64,000 nt of DNA from Thermodesulfobacteriota bacterium (GTDB taxonomy: Bacteria; Desulfobacterota_D; UBA1144): contig JAURPH010000003.1 of the NCBI GenBank assembly GCA_030835345.1, forward strand, positions 98,124 through 162,123, given 5' to 3'. A model generated the notes under the pieces. It was given only the letters and a program-made list of their open reading frames with translations. It was not told where the DNA came from and searched no databases. Numbering within the stretch: the stretch's first letter is position 1; each line of letters opens with the position of its first letter. Below, piece by piece: positions 39,439 through 52,400 of the stretch. The position numbers were made by a program, and so were the translations under genes.

Positions 39439-40281
39439 CTACTTTTCAATTGGTGCTTGGACTAGATTTCCCCACTCAGTCCATGATCCATCATAATTTT
39501 TAACATTTTTATACCCTAATAAATAAGTTAACACAAACCATGTATGAGAAGATCTTTCACCAATTCTACAATATGCTATTACATCTTCACCCGGCTTAAG
39601 GCCAGCTCCATCTTGATAAATTTTAATTAATTCGTCTGCAGATTTGAAAGTTCCATCTTCGTTTGCTGCAGTTGCCCAAGGGACACTTTGTGCATTAGGT
39701 ATATGACCACCTCTCAAAGCACCTTCTTGAGGATATGCCTCCATATGAAGCAACTCGCCAGAGTACTCTTTTGGAGATCTTACATCAATAAGAGCACCTT
39801 TTGAGTCACTATGCTTTCTCACATCATCCCTAAAAGCTCTTATCTCAGAATTAACATTTGCAACCTTATAATTAGTTTGTGGATAATCAATTATATCTTT
39901 TGTTACCGCTCTCTTTTCATCAACCCACTTTTGTCTTCCGCCATTCATTATAAGACAATTTTCGTGACCATATATCTTAAAAGTCCATAATGCATAACAT
40001 GCCCACCAATTACTTTTATCACCATAAAAAACTACTGTATCATCAGGGCTAATACCTTTTTCTGACATTAATTTTTCAAAATTGTCTTTATTTATATAAT
40101 CACGAACCAAGTTATCTTGAAGTTCAGTCTCCCAATCAAGTTTTATAGCTCCCTCAATATGACCAATATCATATAAAAGAATATCTTCGTTTGATTCAAC
40201 TATTTTAATTCCTGGTTTCCCTATATTGTCTTGAACCCAATCTGTAGATACAAGAACCTCAGGATTTGTATAATCTGCCAT
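39439..40281 (-). CDS. Thiosulfate/3-mercaptopyruvate sulfurtransferase (tandem rhodanese)
   Basis: [18 protein letters not shown], active site [30 protein letters not shown]. Confidence 0.93.
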   Translation of the reverse strand: MADYTNPEVLVSTDWVQDNIGKPGIKIVESNEDILLYDIGHIEGAIKLDWETELQDNLVRDYINKDNFEKLMSEKGISPDDTVVFYGDKSNWWACYALWTFKIYGHENCLIMNGGRQKWVDEKRAVTKDIIDYPQTNYKVANVNSEIRAFRDDVRKHSDSKGALIDVRSPKEYSGELLHMEAYPQEGALRGGHIPNAQSVPWATAANEDGTFKSADELIKIYQDGAGLKPGEDVIAYCRIGERSSHTWFVLTYLLGYKNVKNYDGSWTEWGNLVQAPIEK

Positions 40282-40425
40282 TTTATTCCTCCAATTTGAT
40301 GTAATCTAATATCATCAATTCAAAAATTACAAAAGTAAAAGATACAATATAAAATAATCAAAGGCCAGTAATTTCAGGAATTTATAGTTCCCATTCTGTA
40401 ACCTTTAGGTTATGATAATACCGTT

Positions 40426-40644
40426 ATGACCGACCAAATAAAAAATGAGACTAGCGAGGAAGAAGTTAAGGCTTCAGCAGAAGAAGTTGAGGAAAAAGTT
40501 GAACATGAAGTATTGGGATATCCTGAAAGAGTTCCGAATTGCCATAAAGGATCAAACTATAAACACTCATATGTAATGCTTTGGTTTATCTTGGTTTTTA
40601 TTATTTTCAGTATACTTGTATCTTTTTTAACTAATCCTTTATGA
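40426..40644 (+). CDS. Small single-TM protein with acidic N-terminus (unknown)
   Basis: 72 aa; acidic Glu-rich N-terminus, CHKGSNYKHSY, hydrophobic helix MLWFILVFIIFSILVSFL; -10-like GATAAT 6 nt before ATG. Confidence 0.65.
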   Translation: MTDQIKNETSEEEVKASAEEVEEKVEHEVLGYPERVPNCHKGSNYKHSYVMLWFILVFIIFSILVSFLTNPL

Positions 40645-40645
40645 T

Positions 40646-43444
40646 TTAAGAAAGCCTCTTTTCATATTGTTGTAAATAATTTGAGGTTTCTCCACTTTTT
40701 GAAGTAGTGAATTTATTTATTGGACCCATGTACTGCAAAAAGCCTCCGTTTTCACCACCCTCGGGACCAAGATCAATGATATAATCAGCTCTAGAAATCA
40801 CATCTAAATTGTGTTCAACGATTAAAATACTGCTTCCACTATTTCTAAGCTTATATAAAACATTCATTAGGTTATTAACATCATGATAATGAAGACCAAT
40901 GGTTGGTTCATCCAATATATATAAAGTTTTTTCTGTATTTTTCTTCAACAACTCTTTAGAAAGCTTAACCCTTTGAGCTTCCCCACCAGATAAAGTAGTT
41001 GCTGATTGACCTAATTTCAGATATCCAAGACCAATAGAATTTATTACTTCTATTTTGGCTTTTAAAATTGGAAATCCACTAAAAAAGCTTTCGGCTTCCT
41101 CAAAACTCATGTCTAATACATCAGCGATAGTTTTACCTTTATATGAAATACTTAATGTTTCCAAATCAAATCGCTTTCCTTGGCATTCATCACAAACAAC
41201 TACCACGTCAGGCAAAAAACTCATTTCAATTTTTATATTTCCTGCACCCGAGCAAGTTGGACAGCTACCCTCCTTTACATTAAAACTAAATCTACCAGGG
41301 CCATATCCTTTCATTTTTGATATTTGTAGTGATGAAAAAATTTCGCGAATAGTAGAAAAAATACCGGTGTAAGTAACAGGGTTAGACCTTGATGTCCTTC
41401 CTATTGGCGATTGATCAATATTAATAACTTTGTCTATATGTTCACAATCATAAAACTTTTCAGTTAAAAACTTAGATTTTTTAGAATTTCGAACCACTGC
41501 ATCTATACCAGGAGCAAGAGTTCCAGTTACCAGAGAACTTTTCCCTGAGCCGGAAACACCTGTGACGCATGTAATATGACTTAAAGGTAATTTAATGTTT
41601 AAATTTTTAAGATTATTTTTTTTAATACCTGAAACCGTTAAGAACTTTGTCGATGAATTTACATGTTTAGAATCTCTACAAATTTCTTTCTTTCCAAGCA
41701 AATACTGCATTGTAAGTGAATTTTTAGCTTTTTCAATTTTAGACAAGCTACCAGAAAAGACGATATTGCCGCCATTAACCCCTGCTAGTGGTCCAACATC
41801 TATAATGTTATCGGCGGATCGAATTGTATCGTCATCGTGTTCAACAACTAAAACAGTATTTCCCCTATTTTTCAAAAGTTTTAAAGAATCTATCAGCTTA
41901 GAATTATCTCTGGGATGCAATCCAATTGTAGGCTCATCAAGTACATAAGTTACTCCGGTCAAATTTGCACCTAATTGTGAGGCCAATCTAATTCTCTGTG
42001 CTTCACCTCCCGATAAAGTTGGGGCGGATCTATTAAGGGTTAAGTAAGATAGTCCTACATTATTTAAAAACTCTAATCTTGTTAGTACCTCGGTACTTAT
42101 TTTCTCCCAAATGGTCTTATCTAATCCCTCAAATACCACGTCTTTGACAAATAACATGGCTTCTTTAATATTCAAGGAACAAAAATCATGAATATTTTTT
42201 TTATTAATTAAAACATTTAGTGCTTCTATTCTAATTCTACTACCTTTACATTCATTACAACTATTAAGAGTTTTATATTTTGCTAAAGAATCCCTAACTT
42301 CTTCTGACCTCGCACCCTTATCCCACTTTTCAAGGATTTTTAATATCCCTTCAAAAATTTTTTTTCCAGATTCGTAATTCGTTAAAAAATTTTTCATTGA
42401 TTTAAAATTTATCCCATTAATCAAAATATTTTTTTGTGTAGTAGTTAATTTCTTAAATGATTTTTTTGTATCTATTTTTTTTTCTAAACAAAAATTTTTA
42501 AGAATCTTTTTTAGTTGAGGGAAGTCTTTAAATGGTAGTACTGCATTTTCGTCAATTGACTTCATATCATCAATAATTAGATTAAGATCAAAATTTTCAA
42601 AATAACCTAAGCCTTCGCACTCATTGCAAGCTCCATATGGACTATTAAATGAAAATAGTCTTGGGGATATTTCTGGGAAGCTCACATTGCAATTTTTGCA
42701 TCCTAAATTTTGATTGAATACTAATCTTTCATTTTTTACTTCTAATATACAAACACCCTCTCCATATGAAAATGCAGTCTCAATTGAGGCCATCATTCTA
42801 TTCGTTTTTTTCTTGTAGTTGCTAATGGAGTCCACATAGATATCTATGTTATGATTTTTTTGCTTTTCAAGAGAAATATTGTCAGAAAGATTTCTAGTTT
42901 TACCATCAATTCTTGCAATACTAAATAACTTAGAGGCTAGATTTAATTCTTTTTTAAACTCCCCCTTTTTTCCTATTGCTATTGGATAATAAATATCTAC
43001 AACTTCATTGTTCAAATTAATTTCTTTTAATTTATTTAAAACGGATTCTATTGAGACAGCCGAAATATCAGAACCACATTCATAACAATATGGGGTGCCT
43101 AAACGTGAATATGCAAGCCTAATAAAATCGTAAATCTCTGTAATTGTTGCAACAGTTGATCTTGGATTCCTCATAAATGTTTTTTGATCTACAGAAACTG
43201 ATGGTGAAAGTCCAGAAATATGATCGAGGTCTGGTTTTTTAAATTTTTCTACAAATTGTTTAGCATAGCTAGACAGTGATTCTAAATATCTTCTTTGACC
43301 TTCAACAAAAATTGTATCAAATGCAAGAGTTGATTTACCAGATCCACTAACACCAGTAAAAACAGAGATTTTACCCCTTGGAATTTCCAGGTCTATGTTT
43401 TTAAGATTATTTTCTCTAATTCCTTTAGCTTGAATTTTATCCAC
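40646..43444 (-). CDS. uvrA: Excinuclease ABC subunit A
   Basis: GVSGSGKSTLAFDT, CxxC zinc motifs, LSGGEAQRIRLASQLG, GVTGVSGSGKSSLV. Confidence 0.97.
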   Translation of the reverse strand: MDKIQAKGIRENNLKNIDLEIPRGKISVFTGVSGSGKSTLAFDTIFVEGQRRYLESLSSYAKQFVEKFKKPDLDHISGLSPSVSVDQKTFMRNPRSTVATITEIYDFIRLAYSRLGTPYCYECGSDISAVSIESVLNKLKEINLNNEVVDIYYPIAIGKKGEFKKELNLASKLFSIARIDGKTRNLSDNISLEKQKNHNIDIYVDSISNYKKKTNRMMASIETAFSYGEGVCILEVKNERLVFNQNLGCKNCNVSFPEISPRLFSFNSPYGACNECEGLGYFENFDLNLIIDDMKSIDENAVLPFKDFPQLKKILKNFCLEKKIDTKKSFKKLTTTQKNILINGINFKSMKNFLTNYESGKKIFEGILKILEKWDKGARSEEVRDSLAKYKTLNSCNECKGSRIRIEALNVLINKKNIHDFCSLNIKEAMLFVKDVVFEGLDKTIWEKISTEVLTRLEFLNNVGLSYLTLNRSAPTLSGGEAQRIRLASQLGANLTGVTYVLDEPTIGLHPRDNSKLIDSLKLLKNRGNTVLVVEHDDDTIRSADNIIDVGPLAGVNGGNIVFSGSLSKIEKAKNSLTMQYLLGKKEICRDSKHVNSSTKFLTVSGIKKNNLKNLNIKLPLSHITCVTGVSGSGKSSLVTGTLAPGIDAVVRNSKKSKFLTEKFYDCEHIDKVINIDQSPIGRTSRSNPVTYTGIFSTIREIFSSLQISKMKGYGPGRFSFNVKEGSCPTCSGAGNIKIEMSFLPDVVVVCDECQGKRFDLETLSISYKGKTIADVLDMSFEEAESFFSGFPILKAKIEVINSIGLGYLKLGQSATTLSGGEAQRVKLSKELLKKNTEKTLYILDEPTIGLHYHDVNNLMNVLYKLRNSGSSILIVEHNLDVISRADYIIDLGPEGGENGGFLQYMGPINKFTTSKSGETSNYLQQYEKRLS

Positions 43445-43468
43445 TAATATAATCTAACAGCTTAAAGT

Positions 43469-44137
43469 TTATTTTGTTAACCATTTAAATATTGATGCAT
43501 TTTGCTTATTTACTGTTAGCTCTGGATGCCATTGAACAGCCAGCATTTTTTTATTTGGAGTTTCAATAGCTTCAACTACACCATCAGAAGCTATAGCAGA
43601 GACAATTAAATTTTTTCCCAATTTCCCAACAGCCTGATGATGAAATGTGTTCACACGTGCAGATTTTAATTTAAAAATACTACTAAGCAATGTCTTATTG
43701 TTTATATTGATTTTATGCGAGCTAAGCTTTAAATGATCACTGCAACTAGGGTTATCATCCAAAATATCTTGTATAAGACTGCCCCCGAAAAATACATTAA
43801 TTAATTGCATGCCTCCACAAATCCCTAAAATTTTTTTCTTGTTTAACTTAAGAATCTCTTTCAAATAAGCAAGTTCGCTCAAAGTTCTTTGGATATCTAA
43901 TGAGTTGATTTTATTTGTTTTCTTTTGCTGATAAAAGCTTGGATCTATATCCCTACTTCCTGAGATTATTATCCCATCAAGAATGTTTACGATTCTTTTC
44001 AGGTGATTTTTATCTGTTATCATTGGTAGAGCAAAAGGTATACCACCAGCATCTAAAATTCTTTGGAAATAAAACTTTTCTATTTCAAAAAATTTACCCT
44101 TTACATCACATGTTATCCCGATAATTTTTTTTGCCAT
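43469..44137 (-). CDS. Class I glutamine amidotransferase, PuuD-like (peptidase C26)
   Basis: GIIISGSRDIDPSFY, ILGICGGMQLINVFFGGSLIQD, NTFHHQAV, VQWHPE. Confidence 0.9.
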   Translation of the reverse strand: MAKKIIGITCDVKGKFFEIEKFYFQRILDAGGIPFALPMITDKNHLKRIVNILDGIIISGSRDIDPSFYQQKKTNKINSLDIQRTLSELAYLKEILKLNKKKILGICGGMQLINVFFGGSLIQDILDDNPSCSDHLKLSSHKININNKTLLSSIFKLKSARVNTFHHQAVGKLGKNLIVSAIASDGVVEAIETPNKKMLAVQWHPELTVNKQNASIFKWLTK

Positions 44138-44212
44138 CTAATTATTATTAATTATTTTGTTTTGGTTGGAAAATCTTTTATTTTTTAACAAATCATATAA
44201 CCTTAGAAAACT

Positions 44213-46093
44213 ATGACAAATCAATATGATGTAATAATTGTTGGTGGAGGACATGCGGGGTGTGAAGCTTCTCTGGCATCTGCCCGACTAGGTTCAAAAA
44301 CTTTGTTAGTAACAACAAATATTGATACCCTTGGAACAATGTCTTGTAATCCATCAATTGGTGGTGTTGGGAAGGGACACTTGGTTCGTGAGATAGATGC
44401 ATTAGGCGGAGAGATGGCAAAAGCTGCAGATTTCTCTTCAATTCAATACAGAAGATTAAACACAAGAAAAGGCCCAGCTGTTCAAGCTACAAGGGTTCAA
44501 GCCGACCGAACACTATATAAGTCATACATGAAGGATGTGCTTGGTAATCAAGAAAATCTTTTAATTGTTCAACGAACAATAGATTCATTAATTGTTGAAT
44601 CATCAAAAATCGTAGGAGTGAAAACAAATTTAAACGAATCCTTTTATGCAAAAACCTTTGTAATAACTCCTGGAACTTTTCCAAATGGTCTTATCCATGT
44701 TGGAAATGAAAAGACCTCTGCAGGTAGAGCCGGAGAGCCCCCAACAAAAGAAATATCTGACTCGTTTAAAAGCCTAGGATTAAATGTGGGAAGATTAAAA
44801 ACAGGAACTCCACCAAGATTAGATAAAAATAGTATAGATTGGACTAAAACAATAATTCAAAACCCTGATGAAAACCCAAGTTTTTTTTCATATGAAACTA
44901 AGTCAATTAAGAACAGGCAGCTCCCATGTCATATTACCTACACAAACGAGAAGACACATGAAATTATAAGAAATAATTTAAAACGATCCCCATTATTTTC
45001 CGGAGAAATCAAAGGAACTGGTCCTAGATATTGTCCATCAATAGAAGATAAAATTGTTAAATTTTCTGACAAGTTGAGACATCAAGTTTTTCTTGAACCT
45101 GAAGGTCTAAATACAAACGAAATCTATCCAAATGGTATTTCCACAAGTCTGCCTGTAGATGTTCAAATGGATATCATAAGAAGTATTGAAGGTCTTGAAA
45201 ATGCAGAAATGATGAGACCTGGTTATGCGGTTGAATATGACTACTGTGATCCTCAAGATTTAAAAAATACTTTGGAAAGTAAAATTATAGAAAATCTTTT
45301 TTTAGCCGGACAGATTAATGGAACAACTGGCTATGAAGAAGCGGCAGCCCAAGGACTTATAGCCGGGATAAATGCAGCAAGGAAAGCTCAAAAATCGATA
45401 CCTATAATTTTGAAAAGATCAGAATCATACATAGGAATATTAATAGATGATTTAACTACATTAGGGGTAGATGAGCCATACAGGATGTTTACATCAAGGG
45501 CTGAACATAGATTATTGCTTAGAGATGATAATGCAGATTTCAGACTAACCGAAAAAGGGTTTGAAATTGGTTTGGTAACTAAAATCAGATATGAACAATT
45601 CCTTAGAAAAAAAGAAAATTTCAATGAATTGATGACATATTATCAAAAAACTAAAATTGCACCAACTAAAAAGAATATAAAAATATTTCAGAAAATTGGT
45701 TTAGAGCAATTGAAGAAACAATATAGCCTGAAAGACTTATTAAAAAGGCAAAATGTTAGTTTTCAAAACTTAAAAGAAATTGATCCATCGATAAAAATAC
45801 CAAATGATTCAATAATAGAAAATCTAATAGAAAACGAAATTAAATATGAAGGCTATATAAACAGACAATTGGATGATGTTAAAAAAATTACAAAGCTACA
45901 AGATACGATAATTCCGGATGAACTTGAAATTGGAGATATATCAGGCCTATCTAATGAATTAAAACAAAAGCTTAAAAAAGTAAAACCATCAACCATTGGT
46001 CAAGCTTCAAGGATATCGGGAATAACTCCTGCAGCATTAAATATTCTTCTAATACACATTAAAAAAAATGATATTAGTAAAAATCTATCCTAA
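44213..46093 (+). CDS. mnmG: tRNA uridine-5-carboxymethylaminomethyl modification enzyme
   Basis: [55 protein letters not shown]. Confidence 0.97.
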   Translation: MTNQYDVIIVGGGHAGCEASLASARLGSKTLLVTTNIDTLGTMSCNPSIGGVGKGHLVREIDALGGEMAKAADFSSIQYRRLNTRKGPAVQATRVQADRTLYKSYMKDVLGNQENLLIVQRTIDSLIVESSKIVGVKTNLNESFYAKTFVITPGTFPNGLIHVGNEKTSAGRAGEPPTKEISDSFKSLGLNVGRLKTGTPPRLDKNSIDWTKTIIQNPDENPSFFSYETKSIKNRQLPCHITYTNEKTHEIIRNNLKRSPLFSGEIKGTGPRYCPSIEDKIVKFSDKLRHQVFLEPEGLNTNEIYPNGISTSLPVDVQMDIIRSIEGLENAEMMRPGYAVEYDYCDPQDLKNTLESKIIENLFLAGQINGTTGYEEAAAQGLIAGINAARKAQKSIPIILKRSESYIGILIDDLTTLGVDEPYRMFTSRAEHRLLLRDDNADFRLTEKGFEIGLVTKIRYEQFLRKKENFNELMTYYQKTKIAPTKKNIKIFQKIGLEQLKKQYSLKDLLKRQNVSFQNLKEIDPSIKIPNDSIIENLIENEIKYEGYINRQLDDVKKITKLQDTIIPDELEIGDISGLSNELKQKLKKVKPSTIGQASRISGITPAALNILLIHIKKNDISKNLS

Positions 46094-48166
46094 AATTTCT
46101 TTTAACTCATCTAGTGTGCTTACGGGGTTTTTACATGTGAAGCCTGAACAAACATAAATTTTAATTTCTTTCGAAGGGCTTGGTAAAAACGAATATTTAT
46201 CAGAAATTCTAATAAATTCTTCCCTAATGCTTTCACTGTTAACATGAAAAATAGTCTTTTTGTTTATTTTAAGGTTTACAAGATATTTAAATAGCTCTTG
46301 GTTTAAATCAAAAGAGTCTAGCTCTGAAGTTATAACTATTTGAACATCGTCTCCATAAAAAAGATATTGATTTGCTAAAAACTGTCCTAAATTTATTGGA
46401 AATTTTTTAGCCATCTCTCCTAACTTGGATGATAAAAGTTCTGCTTTTTCAAACAATGCTTCATCTCCCTGATACATTGACAACTTTAACAAAGAAAAAA
46501 GTGCGGTAGAGTTTCCAGAGGGTATAGCCCCATCTAATAAATTTTTTTGCCTTACAATTAAATCTTTACTGTCTTCTTTTGCAAGAAAAAAAAGGCCATT
46601 CTCATCATCCCAAAACATATCAATCATCGCATTGCAACAGGTAATAGCTTTTTTTAAATATTGTGGATTTAGGGTTGATTCATATAGATCTATAAGTGAT
46701 TTTGTATAAAAACTATAATCATCTAAAAAACCATCAATTGATGCTTTTCCGCTTCGATAGCAGTGAAAAAATTCATCACTACTTTGAGTCATATTAGATT
46801 CAATAAAAGAATTGGCTTTCATAGCAACTTCAATAAAATCAGAATCCAAAGTTGCTCTATACATTTTTGATAATGAAGAAATCATCATTGAATTCCAATC
46901 CAATAGAATCTTATCGTCAAGCAGAGGCCTTTTTCTTTCATCTCTTAAGTGTTTTAGCTTACCTTTTATCCTTGAGGACTCTGAAAAAATTGATTTTTCA
47001 TCAAGAGAAAAAGTATTTGCAAATTCTTTTAATTCATTTTTTAAATAAATAATGTTCTTACCATTATAATTTTTTGTTGTTTCTTCTAAAAAATTCCCTT
47101 CCTCTTCTATGTTGTACAAATGTTTAAAAAATTGGAATTCATCGGGAGTAAGAATATCTTCCAACTCTTTGTAAGACCAAATATAGAAAAGACCTTCTTC
47201 ACCTTCACTGTCTGCATCTTCAGCAGAATAAAAACCTCCCTCTGGTGATTGTAAATTAGATTTTAAATATTCTTTAATTTCAAATCCTGATTGCAAAAAA
47301 AGATCTTTTTTTGTGACCTGATAAGATTCATACAGTGCTTCTAAAATTGTTGCTTGATCATATAACATTTTTTCAAAATGCGGAACCAGCCATTTAACAT
47401 CAGTCGAATATCTATGAAACCCAAAGCCAATATGATCATAAATACCACCTAAAAGCATCGAAGTTAATGTCTGATCAATCATTCTAAGGGAATCTTTATT
47501 GTTGGTATTTTTAAAAAAATTTGATAAAAAAACTAAATTTTGTGGTGATGGGAATTTCGGTGCTTCACCAAAGCCTCCATATTTTTCATCATAAAAGTCT
47601 TTCAGGCTTTCAAAAATTTCATTCATATCTTTTTCAGTAATAAAAGAATTTGGAATAGATGGATTGGCAACATCTTTTAATGAAGACACTATTGTTTCTG
47701 CAGATTTTAATACATCATCTCTTTTAGTTTCCCAAACTTCTTTTATCTTTGGTAAAAGGTCCAAAAATCCTACCATTCCATTTTTATTACTTTTAGGGAA
47801 ATACGTACCAGCAAAAAAGGGTTCTTTAGAAGGAGTCATAAAAATTGATAATGGCCAACCTCCCCTTTGCGTCATCATCTGACAAACTGCCATATAAATG
47901 CTATCAATATCAGGCCTTTGTTCTCTATCAACTTTAATCGAAATAAAATTCTCATTTAAAAATAGTGCAACTTCTTTATCCTCGAAAGATTCGTGCTCCA
48001 TAACATGACACCAATGACAGGTTGCATAACCAATTGATAGAAAGATTGGCAAATCTAATTTCTCGGCTTTAGCAAAAGCCTCTTCTCCCCAAGGATACCA
48101 ATTAACAGGATTTGTAGCATGCTGTAAAAGATATGGGCTATTTTCTGCTTGAAGTTTATTTTTCAA
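46085..48166 (-). CDS. DUF255 thioredoxin-domain protein (YyaL/SSP411 family)
   Basis: [49 protein letters not shown]. Confidence 0.94.
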   Translation of the reverse strand: MKNKLQAENSPYLLQHATNPVNWYPWGEEAFAKAEKLDLPIFLSIGYATCHWCHVMEHESFEDKEVALFLNENFISIKVDREQRPDIDSIYMAVCQMMTQRGGWPLSIFMTPSKEPFFAGTYFPKSNKNGMVGFLDLLPKIKEVWETKRDDVLKSAETIVSSLKDVANPSIPNSFITEKDMNEIFESLKDFYDEKYGGFGEAPKFPSPQNLVFLSNFFKNTNNKDSLRMIDQTLTSMLLGGIYDHIGFGFHRYSTDVKWLVPHFEKMLYDQATILEALYESYQVTKKDLFLQSGFEIKEYLKSNLQSPEGGFYSAEDADSEGEEGLFYIWSYKELEDILTPDEFQFFKHLYNIEEEGNFLEETTKNYNGKNIIYLKNELKEFANTFSLDEKSIFSESSRIKGKLKHLRDERKRPLLDDKILLDWNSMMISSLSKMYRATLDSDFIEVAMKANSFIESNMTQSSDEFFHCYRSGKASIDGFLDDYSFYTKSLIDLYESTLNPQYLKKAITCCNAMIDMFWDDENGLFFLAKEDSKDLIVRQKNLLDGAIPSGNSTALFSLLKLSMYQGDEALFEKAELLSSKLGEMAKKFPINLGQFLANQYLFYGDDVQIVITSELDSFDLNQELFKYLVNLKINKKTIFHVNSESIREEFIRISDKYSFLPSPSKEIKIYVCSGFTCKNPVSTLDELKEILG

Positions 48167-48710
48167 TTTTTTTAATCTCCTCCATCACTAATTTCATATC
48201 ATCCCAAACAAACTTTTTATTGGATGGGTCGTGAATAAGAGCTGCTGGATGGTATGTGCAAATTACTTTTACTCCATCCTTATTATAAAACTTGTTTCTA
48301 ACATCTCGCATTTTTTCTTTAATATCTAGAACTAAATTAGTTGCAACCGAACCAAAACAAATAACAATTTTAGGTGAAGCTTTATTTATCAATAAATCTA
48401 TATCTTGATTCGAAATCAAGTCCTCTGATTTTTTGATTTCTGAAAAAATAAAGACCTCTTTTCTTGTAAGTCCCATTGCAGATAATATTTTATTAAGCAA
48501 TTCCCCAGGCTCTTTACCCTCCTCCAAATTTTCTCCAATCATCATTAAACTAAAATTTTCTTTAGAAGCTTTTTGTGAACTTTCCAAAATTTCTTGGAAA
48601 AATTTTTTTGTCTCAGAACCAAGATAAATGCCCTTTATCCCAAGAGAAGAAAGGATTTTGGCTTTTTTTAGGAATTCAATTTTTAAGTTGTTCTTGGTAT
48701 CTTGATTCAT
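48156..48710 (-). CDS. Degenerate uracil-DNA glycosylase superfamily protein
   Basis: [30 protein letters not shown] retained; family-4 GEAPG and Fe-S cysteines absent. Confidence 0.65.
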   Translation of the reverse strand: MNQDTKNNLKIEFLKKAKILSSLGIKGIYLGSETKKFFQEILESSQKASKENFSLMMIGENLEEGKEPGELLNKILSAMGLTRKEVFIFSEIKKSEDLISNQDIDLLINKASPKIVICFGSVATNLVLDIKEKMRDVRNKFYNKDGVKVICTYHPAALIHDPSNKKFVWDDMKLVMEEIKKIEK

Positions 48711-48755
48711 GGCATATATATTTAAATTAAACTAAATAATTTTTTTAGCAAAAAA

Positions 48756-51200
48756 ATGGAATATAAACCTTCGAGCATAGAAAATAAATGGCAAAAAGAA
48801 TGGGAAAAAAACCAATCTTTTAAAGCTAAAAGTAATTCTAAAAAAGAAAATTACTACATTTTAGAAATGTTCCCTTACCCTTCAGGGAAAATTCACATGG
48901 GTCATGTAAGAAATTATGTGATTGGGGATATCGTTGCAAGATACAAGAGATCAAATGGATTCAATGTACTTCATCCGATGGGCTGGGATGCTTTTGGAAT
49001 GCCAGCAGAAAATGCTGCAATCAAAAATAATGTGCATCCTCGAGATTGGACATACAAAAACATTGATGAAATGAGATTTCAATTAAAGCAACTTGGTCTT
49101 TCATATGATTGGGATAGAGAAATAAAAACTTGTGATAAGGATTACTATATTCATGAACAGAGATTTTTCCTTGACCTATTAAAAAATAATCTTGCATACA
49201 AAAAAGAATCATATGTTAACTGGGACCCAGTCGATAATACTGTGCTTGCTAATGAACAAGTAATTGATGGTAAGGGATGGCGATCTGGGGCTGAAGTAAT
49301 TCAAAAAAAATTATCTCAATGGTTTTTAAAAATAACACACTTTGCTGAGGATTTAATTGAAAATTTAAATGACTTGGATGGGTGGCCAAAAAAAGTTTTA
49401 TCTATGCAAGAAAATTGGATAGGAAAGTCTGTAGGTGCAGAAATTAATTTTTATAGTAATCAAAATGAAGAGATTAAAGTTTTTACTACAAGGCCTGATA
49501 CAATTTTTGGAGCATCTTTTATTGGGCTATCCCCTGACCATGAAATTAGTAAGAAATTAAGCAAATCAAATAAAGAAATAAAAGAATTCATTGAATTTTG
49601 TAAAAAAAATTCATCGACAACAGAAGCTTTGGAAAAAGCAGAAAAAATTGGGATTGATACAAAGATAAAAGTGAAACATCCTTTTGAAGACAGATTTATT
49701 CCAGTTTATATAGCAAACTTTATTCTAATGGATTATGGAACTGGAGCTATTTTTGGATGCCCAGCTCATGATCAAAGAGATTTTGATTTTGCAAAAAAAT
49801 ATTCCCTTGAAATTAAACAGGTAGTCTCAGAAAAAATTGATAGCATCAAGGAAGAGTTAAATGAAGCTTTTGTTGATGATGGATATCTTGTTAGTTCAGA
49901 TTTCTTAAATGGTTTAAAAGTAAAAGAAGCTAAAGATAAAATAATTGAAAAGCTGATAGAACTTAATATTGGTAAAAAGACAGTGAAGTTCAAATTAAGA
50001 GATTGGGGAGTTTCAAGGCAAAGATATTGGGGATGTCCAATACCCATTATATACCTAGAAGACGGAACATTGGTACAGTTACCAGAAGAGAGTCTTCCCG
50101 TAGAACTTCCCGAAGACATTGACCTATCTGAACCCGGTAATCCATTAGAAAACCATCCAACTTGGAAGTTCACAACATGTCCATATTCTGGAAAGCCCGC
50201 AATAAGAGAAACTGATACTTTTGATACTTTTTTTGAATCATCATGGTACTTTGCTCGTTTTACATCTCCTGAGTCTAAAAGCATGTTTGATAAAGAAAGG
50301 TTCAACAATTTCATGCCTGTTGATCAGTATATTGGTGGAGTTGAGCATGCTATACTGCACTTGCTCTATTCAAGGTTTTTCTTCCACAGTATGAAAAAAA
50401 TGGGATATACCGATATAAAAGAACCTTTTAAAAATCTAGTTACCCAAGGAATGGTCTTAAAAGATGGTTCAAAAATGTCTAAATCATTAGGCAATACAGT
50501 CGATCCAAGTGAAAAAATAAATGAGTTAGGTGCTGATACAGTTAGGCTATTCATACTATTTGCAGCTCCTGTCGATAAAGATTTGGAATGGAGCGATGAA
50601 GGGATTGAGGGATCACATAGATTTATAAAAAGAATATGGTCGGTAATTGAAAACAACATTGAAAGTATAGAAAAAGAGTTTTCAAAAGATCCAAAAAAGC
50701 TAAATCAGGAAGAGTTAAATTTTTTAATCAAAATCAATAAAACTATAGAAAAAATATCCTACGATATTGATAAAATACAATTAAACACTCCTATTGCTGC
50801 AATGATGGAATTATTGAATTCTGCCAATAAATGCATTGAAGCAAATTGTGATAAAGAATTAATTGGATATTTTGTTTATAACTTTTTAGTGCTCCTTAAT
50901 CCATTTGCACCTCACTTAAGTAACGAGCTTTGGTCTATGAGCAAATATAAAGACAAAAATATAAATGAAACTTGGGTTGTAGCTAATAAAAACATTTTAA
51001 ATCTTGATAAAACAAAAATTGTAATTCAAATAAATGGTAAAACACGTGGTTTAATTGAATATCAAAATAATGAATTAACCAAAGAAATAATTCTTAACGA
51101 TGCCAAAAAAGAGAAAAAAATAAACAAAAACATAGAAAATAAAGAAATTGTTAAATTAATATATGTAGAAAATAAAATTTTAAATATAATTGTTAAATAG
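48756..51200 (+). CDS. leuS: Leucyl-tRNA synthetase
   Basis: [44 protein letters not shown]. Confidence 0.97.
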   Translation: MEYKPSSIENKWQKEWEKNQSFKAKSNSKKENYYILEMFPYPSGKIHMGHVRNYVIGDIVARYKRSNGFNVLHPMGWDAFGMPAENAAIKNNVHPRDWTYKNIDEMRFQLKQLGLSYDWDREIKTCDKDYYIHEQRFFLDLLKNNLAYKKESYVNWDPVDNTVLANEQVIDGKGWRSGAEVIQKKLSQWFLKITHFAEDLIENLNDLDGWPKKVLSMQENWIGKSVGAEINFYSNQNEEIKVFTTRPDTIFGASFIGLSPDHEISKKLSKSNKEIKEFIEFCKKNSSTTEALEKAEKIGIDTKIKVKHPFEDRFIPVYIANFILMDYGTGAIFGCPAHDQRDFDFAKKYSLEIKQVVSEKIDSIKEELNEAFVDDGYLVSSDFLNGLKVKEAKDKIIEKLIELNIGKKTVKFKLRDWGVSRQRYWGCPIPIIYLEDGTLVQLPEESLPVELPEDIDLSEPGNPLENHPTWKFTTCPYSGKPAIRETDTFDTFFESSWYFARFTSPESKSMFDKERFNNFMPVDQYIGGVEHAILHLLYSRFFFHSMKKMGYTDIKEPFKNLVTQGMVLKDGSKMSKSLGNTVDPSEKINELGADTVRLFILFAAPVDKDLEWSDEGIEGSHRFIKRIWSVIENNIESIEKEFSKDPKKLNQEELNFLIKINKTIEKISYDIDKIQLNTPIAAMMELLNSANKCIEANCDKELIGYFVYNFLVLLNPFAPHLSNELWSMSKYKDKNINETWVVANKNILNLDKTKIVIQINGKTRGLIEYQNNELTKEIILNDAKKEKKINKNIENKEIVKLIYVENKILNIIVK

Positions 51201-52362
51201 ATAAATTTTTAATTCTATCAACAGCCTCAATAAGTTTTTCATCACTTAAGGTGACAGAAGCCCTTGTAAATCCTTCGCCAAATTGACCAAATCCGGTACC
51301 AGGTGTCATTACAATACCTGCTTGTTCTAAAAGAATATTACTAAATTCTGCCGATTTTAGTCCATTTGGATTTTTAAACCACACATAAAATGTTCCTTTA
51401 GGATCAAAAACCTCAATGCCTATTTTTTTTAACCCATCGGATAATAGTTCTGACCTTTTTTTATATATATTAGTTCTATCTTGTAAACCAACTTCATAAT
51501 TTCTTAATGCTTCAATTCCAGCCTCCTGAATTGCTTGAAAGGCACCAGAATCTATATTAGTTTTGACTTTACCAATCGCAGCAACGGCACTTTCATTACC
51601 AACCACATGTCCTAATCTCCATCCAGTCATACTAAAAGTTTTAGATAAGCTGTGAAACTCCAATCCTACATCCATGGCTCCATCATACTCCAAAAAACTT
51701 TTAGGCTTATTGCTTTCATCAAAAAAAACTTCAGTATATGCAGCATCATGGCAAATCAATATATTGTTTTTATGTGCGAAATCTATAGCCTTTTCAAAAA
51801 ATTCGTCAGTTGCAAATGCACTTGTTGGATTATTAGGATAATTCAAAAACATAATTTTTGCTTTCTTCAATATATCCTGTGGTATGACATCCAAATCTGG
51901 CATAAAACCATTTTGCTCTAACAAAGGCATTAAATAAGGTGTGCCTCCAGCAAATGTTGTTGCAATCCCATAAACGGGATATCCTGGATCAGGAACCAGT
52001 GCAACATCGCCTGGATTTATAAAAGCTAAAGGGGCATGGGCAACTCCTTCTTTTGAGCCAATTAAAATTATGACATTTTTTGAACCCTCGACTTGAACAT
52101 TGAACCTTCTTCCGTACCAACTTGCTACTTCATTTCTAAAACTCATCATTCCAGCATAAGATGGATACTGATGATTTGCTGGGTTTTTAGAGGAAGAATT
52201 TAATGCTGAAATTATTCTTTCCGGAGTTGGAATATCAGGATCGCCTACACCCAAATCTATTACATTAACTCCTTTGTCAAGCAAAGCTTGTTTTTTTGCA
52301 TCTATTTCAGCAAAAAGATAAGGGGGTAGATTTTTAATTCTATTTGACCATTGAATATCCAT
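51193..52362 (-). CDS. Class I aminotransferase, LL-diaminopimelate aminotransferase-like
   Basis: [40 protein letters not shown]. Confidence 0.88.
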   Translation of the reverse strand: MDIQWSNRIKNLPPYLFAEIDAKKQALLDKGVNVIDLGVGDPDIPTPERIISALNSSSKNPANHQYPSYAGMMSFRNEVASWYGRRFNVQVEGSKNVIILIGSKEGVAHAPLAFINPGDVALVPDPGYPVYGIATTFAGGTPYLMPLLEQNGFMPDLDVIPQDILKKAKIMFLNYPNNPTSAFATDEFFEKAIDFAHKNNILICHDAAYTEVFFDESNKPKSFLEYDGAMDVGLEFHSLSKTFSMTGWRLGHVVGNESAVAAIGKVKTNIDSGAFQAIQEAGIEALRNYEVGLQDRTNIYKKRSELLSDGLKKIGIEVFDPKGTFYVWFKNPNGLKSAEFSNILLEQAGIVMTPGTGFGQFGEGFTRASVTLSDEKLIEAVDRIKNLSI

Positions 52363-52400
52363 AACGCTTTTACTTTAACATAAAGTAATTACTTAAAAAA

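Noticed and set aside
48711-48755. T-box leader before leuS (also considered for tyrS and thrS)
   Set aside because: Spacers are 45, 33 and 10 nt, far too short for a T-box
49772-50314. 180-aa minus-strand ORF opposite leuS
   Set aside because: Antisense to core LeuS sequence; Ser/Leu-rich shadow ORF without homology I recognise
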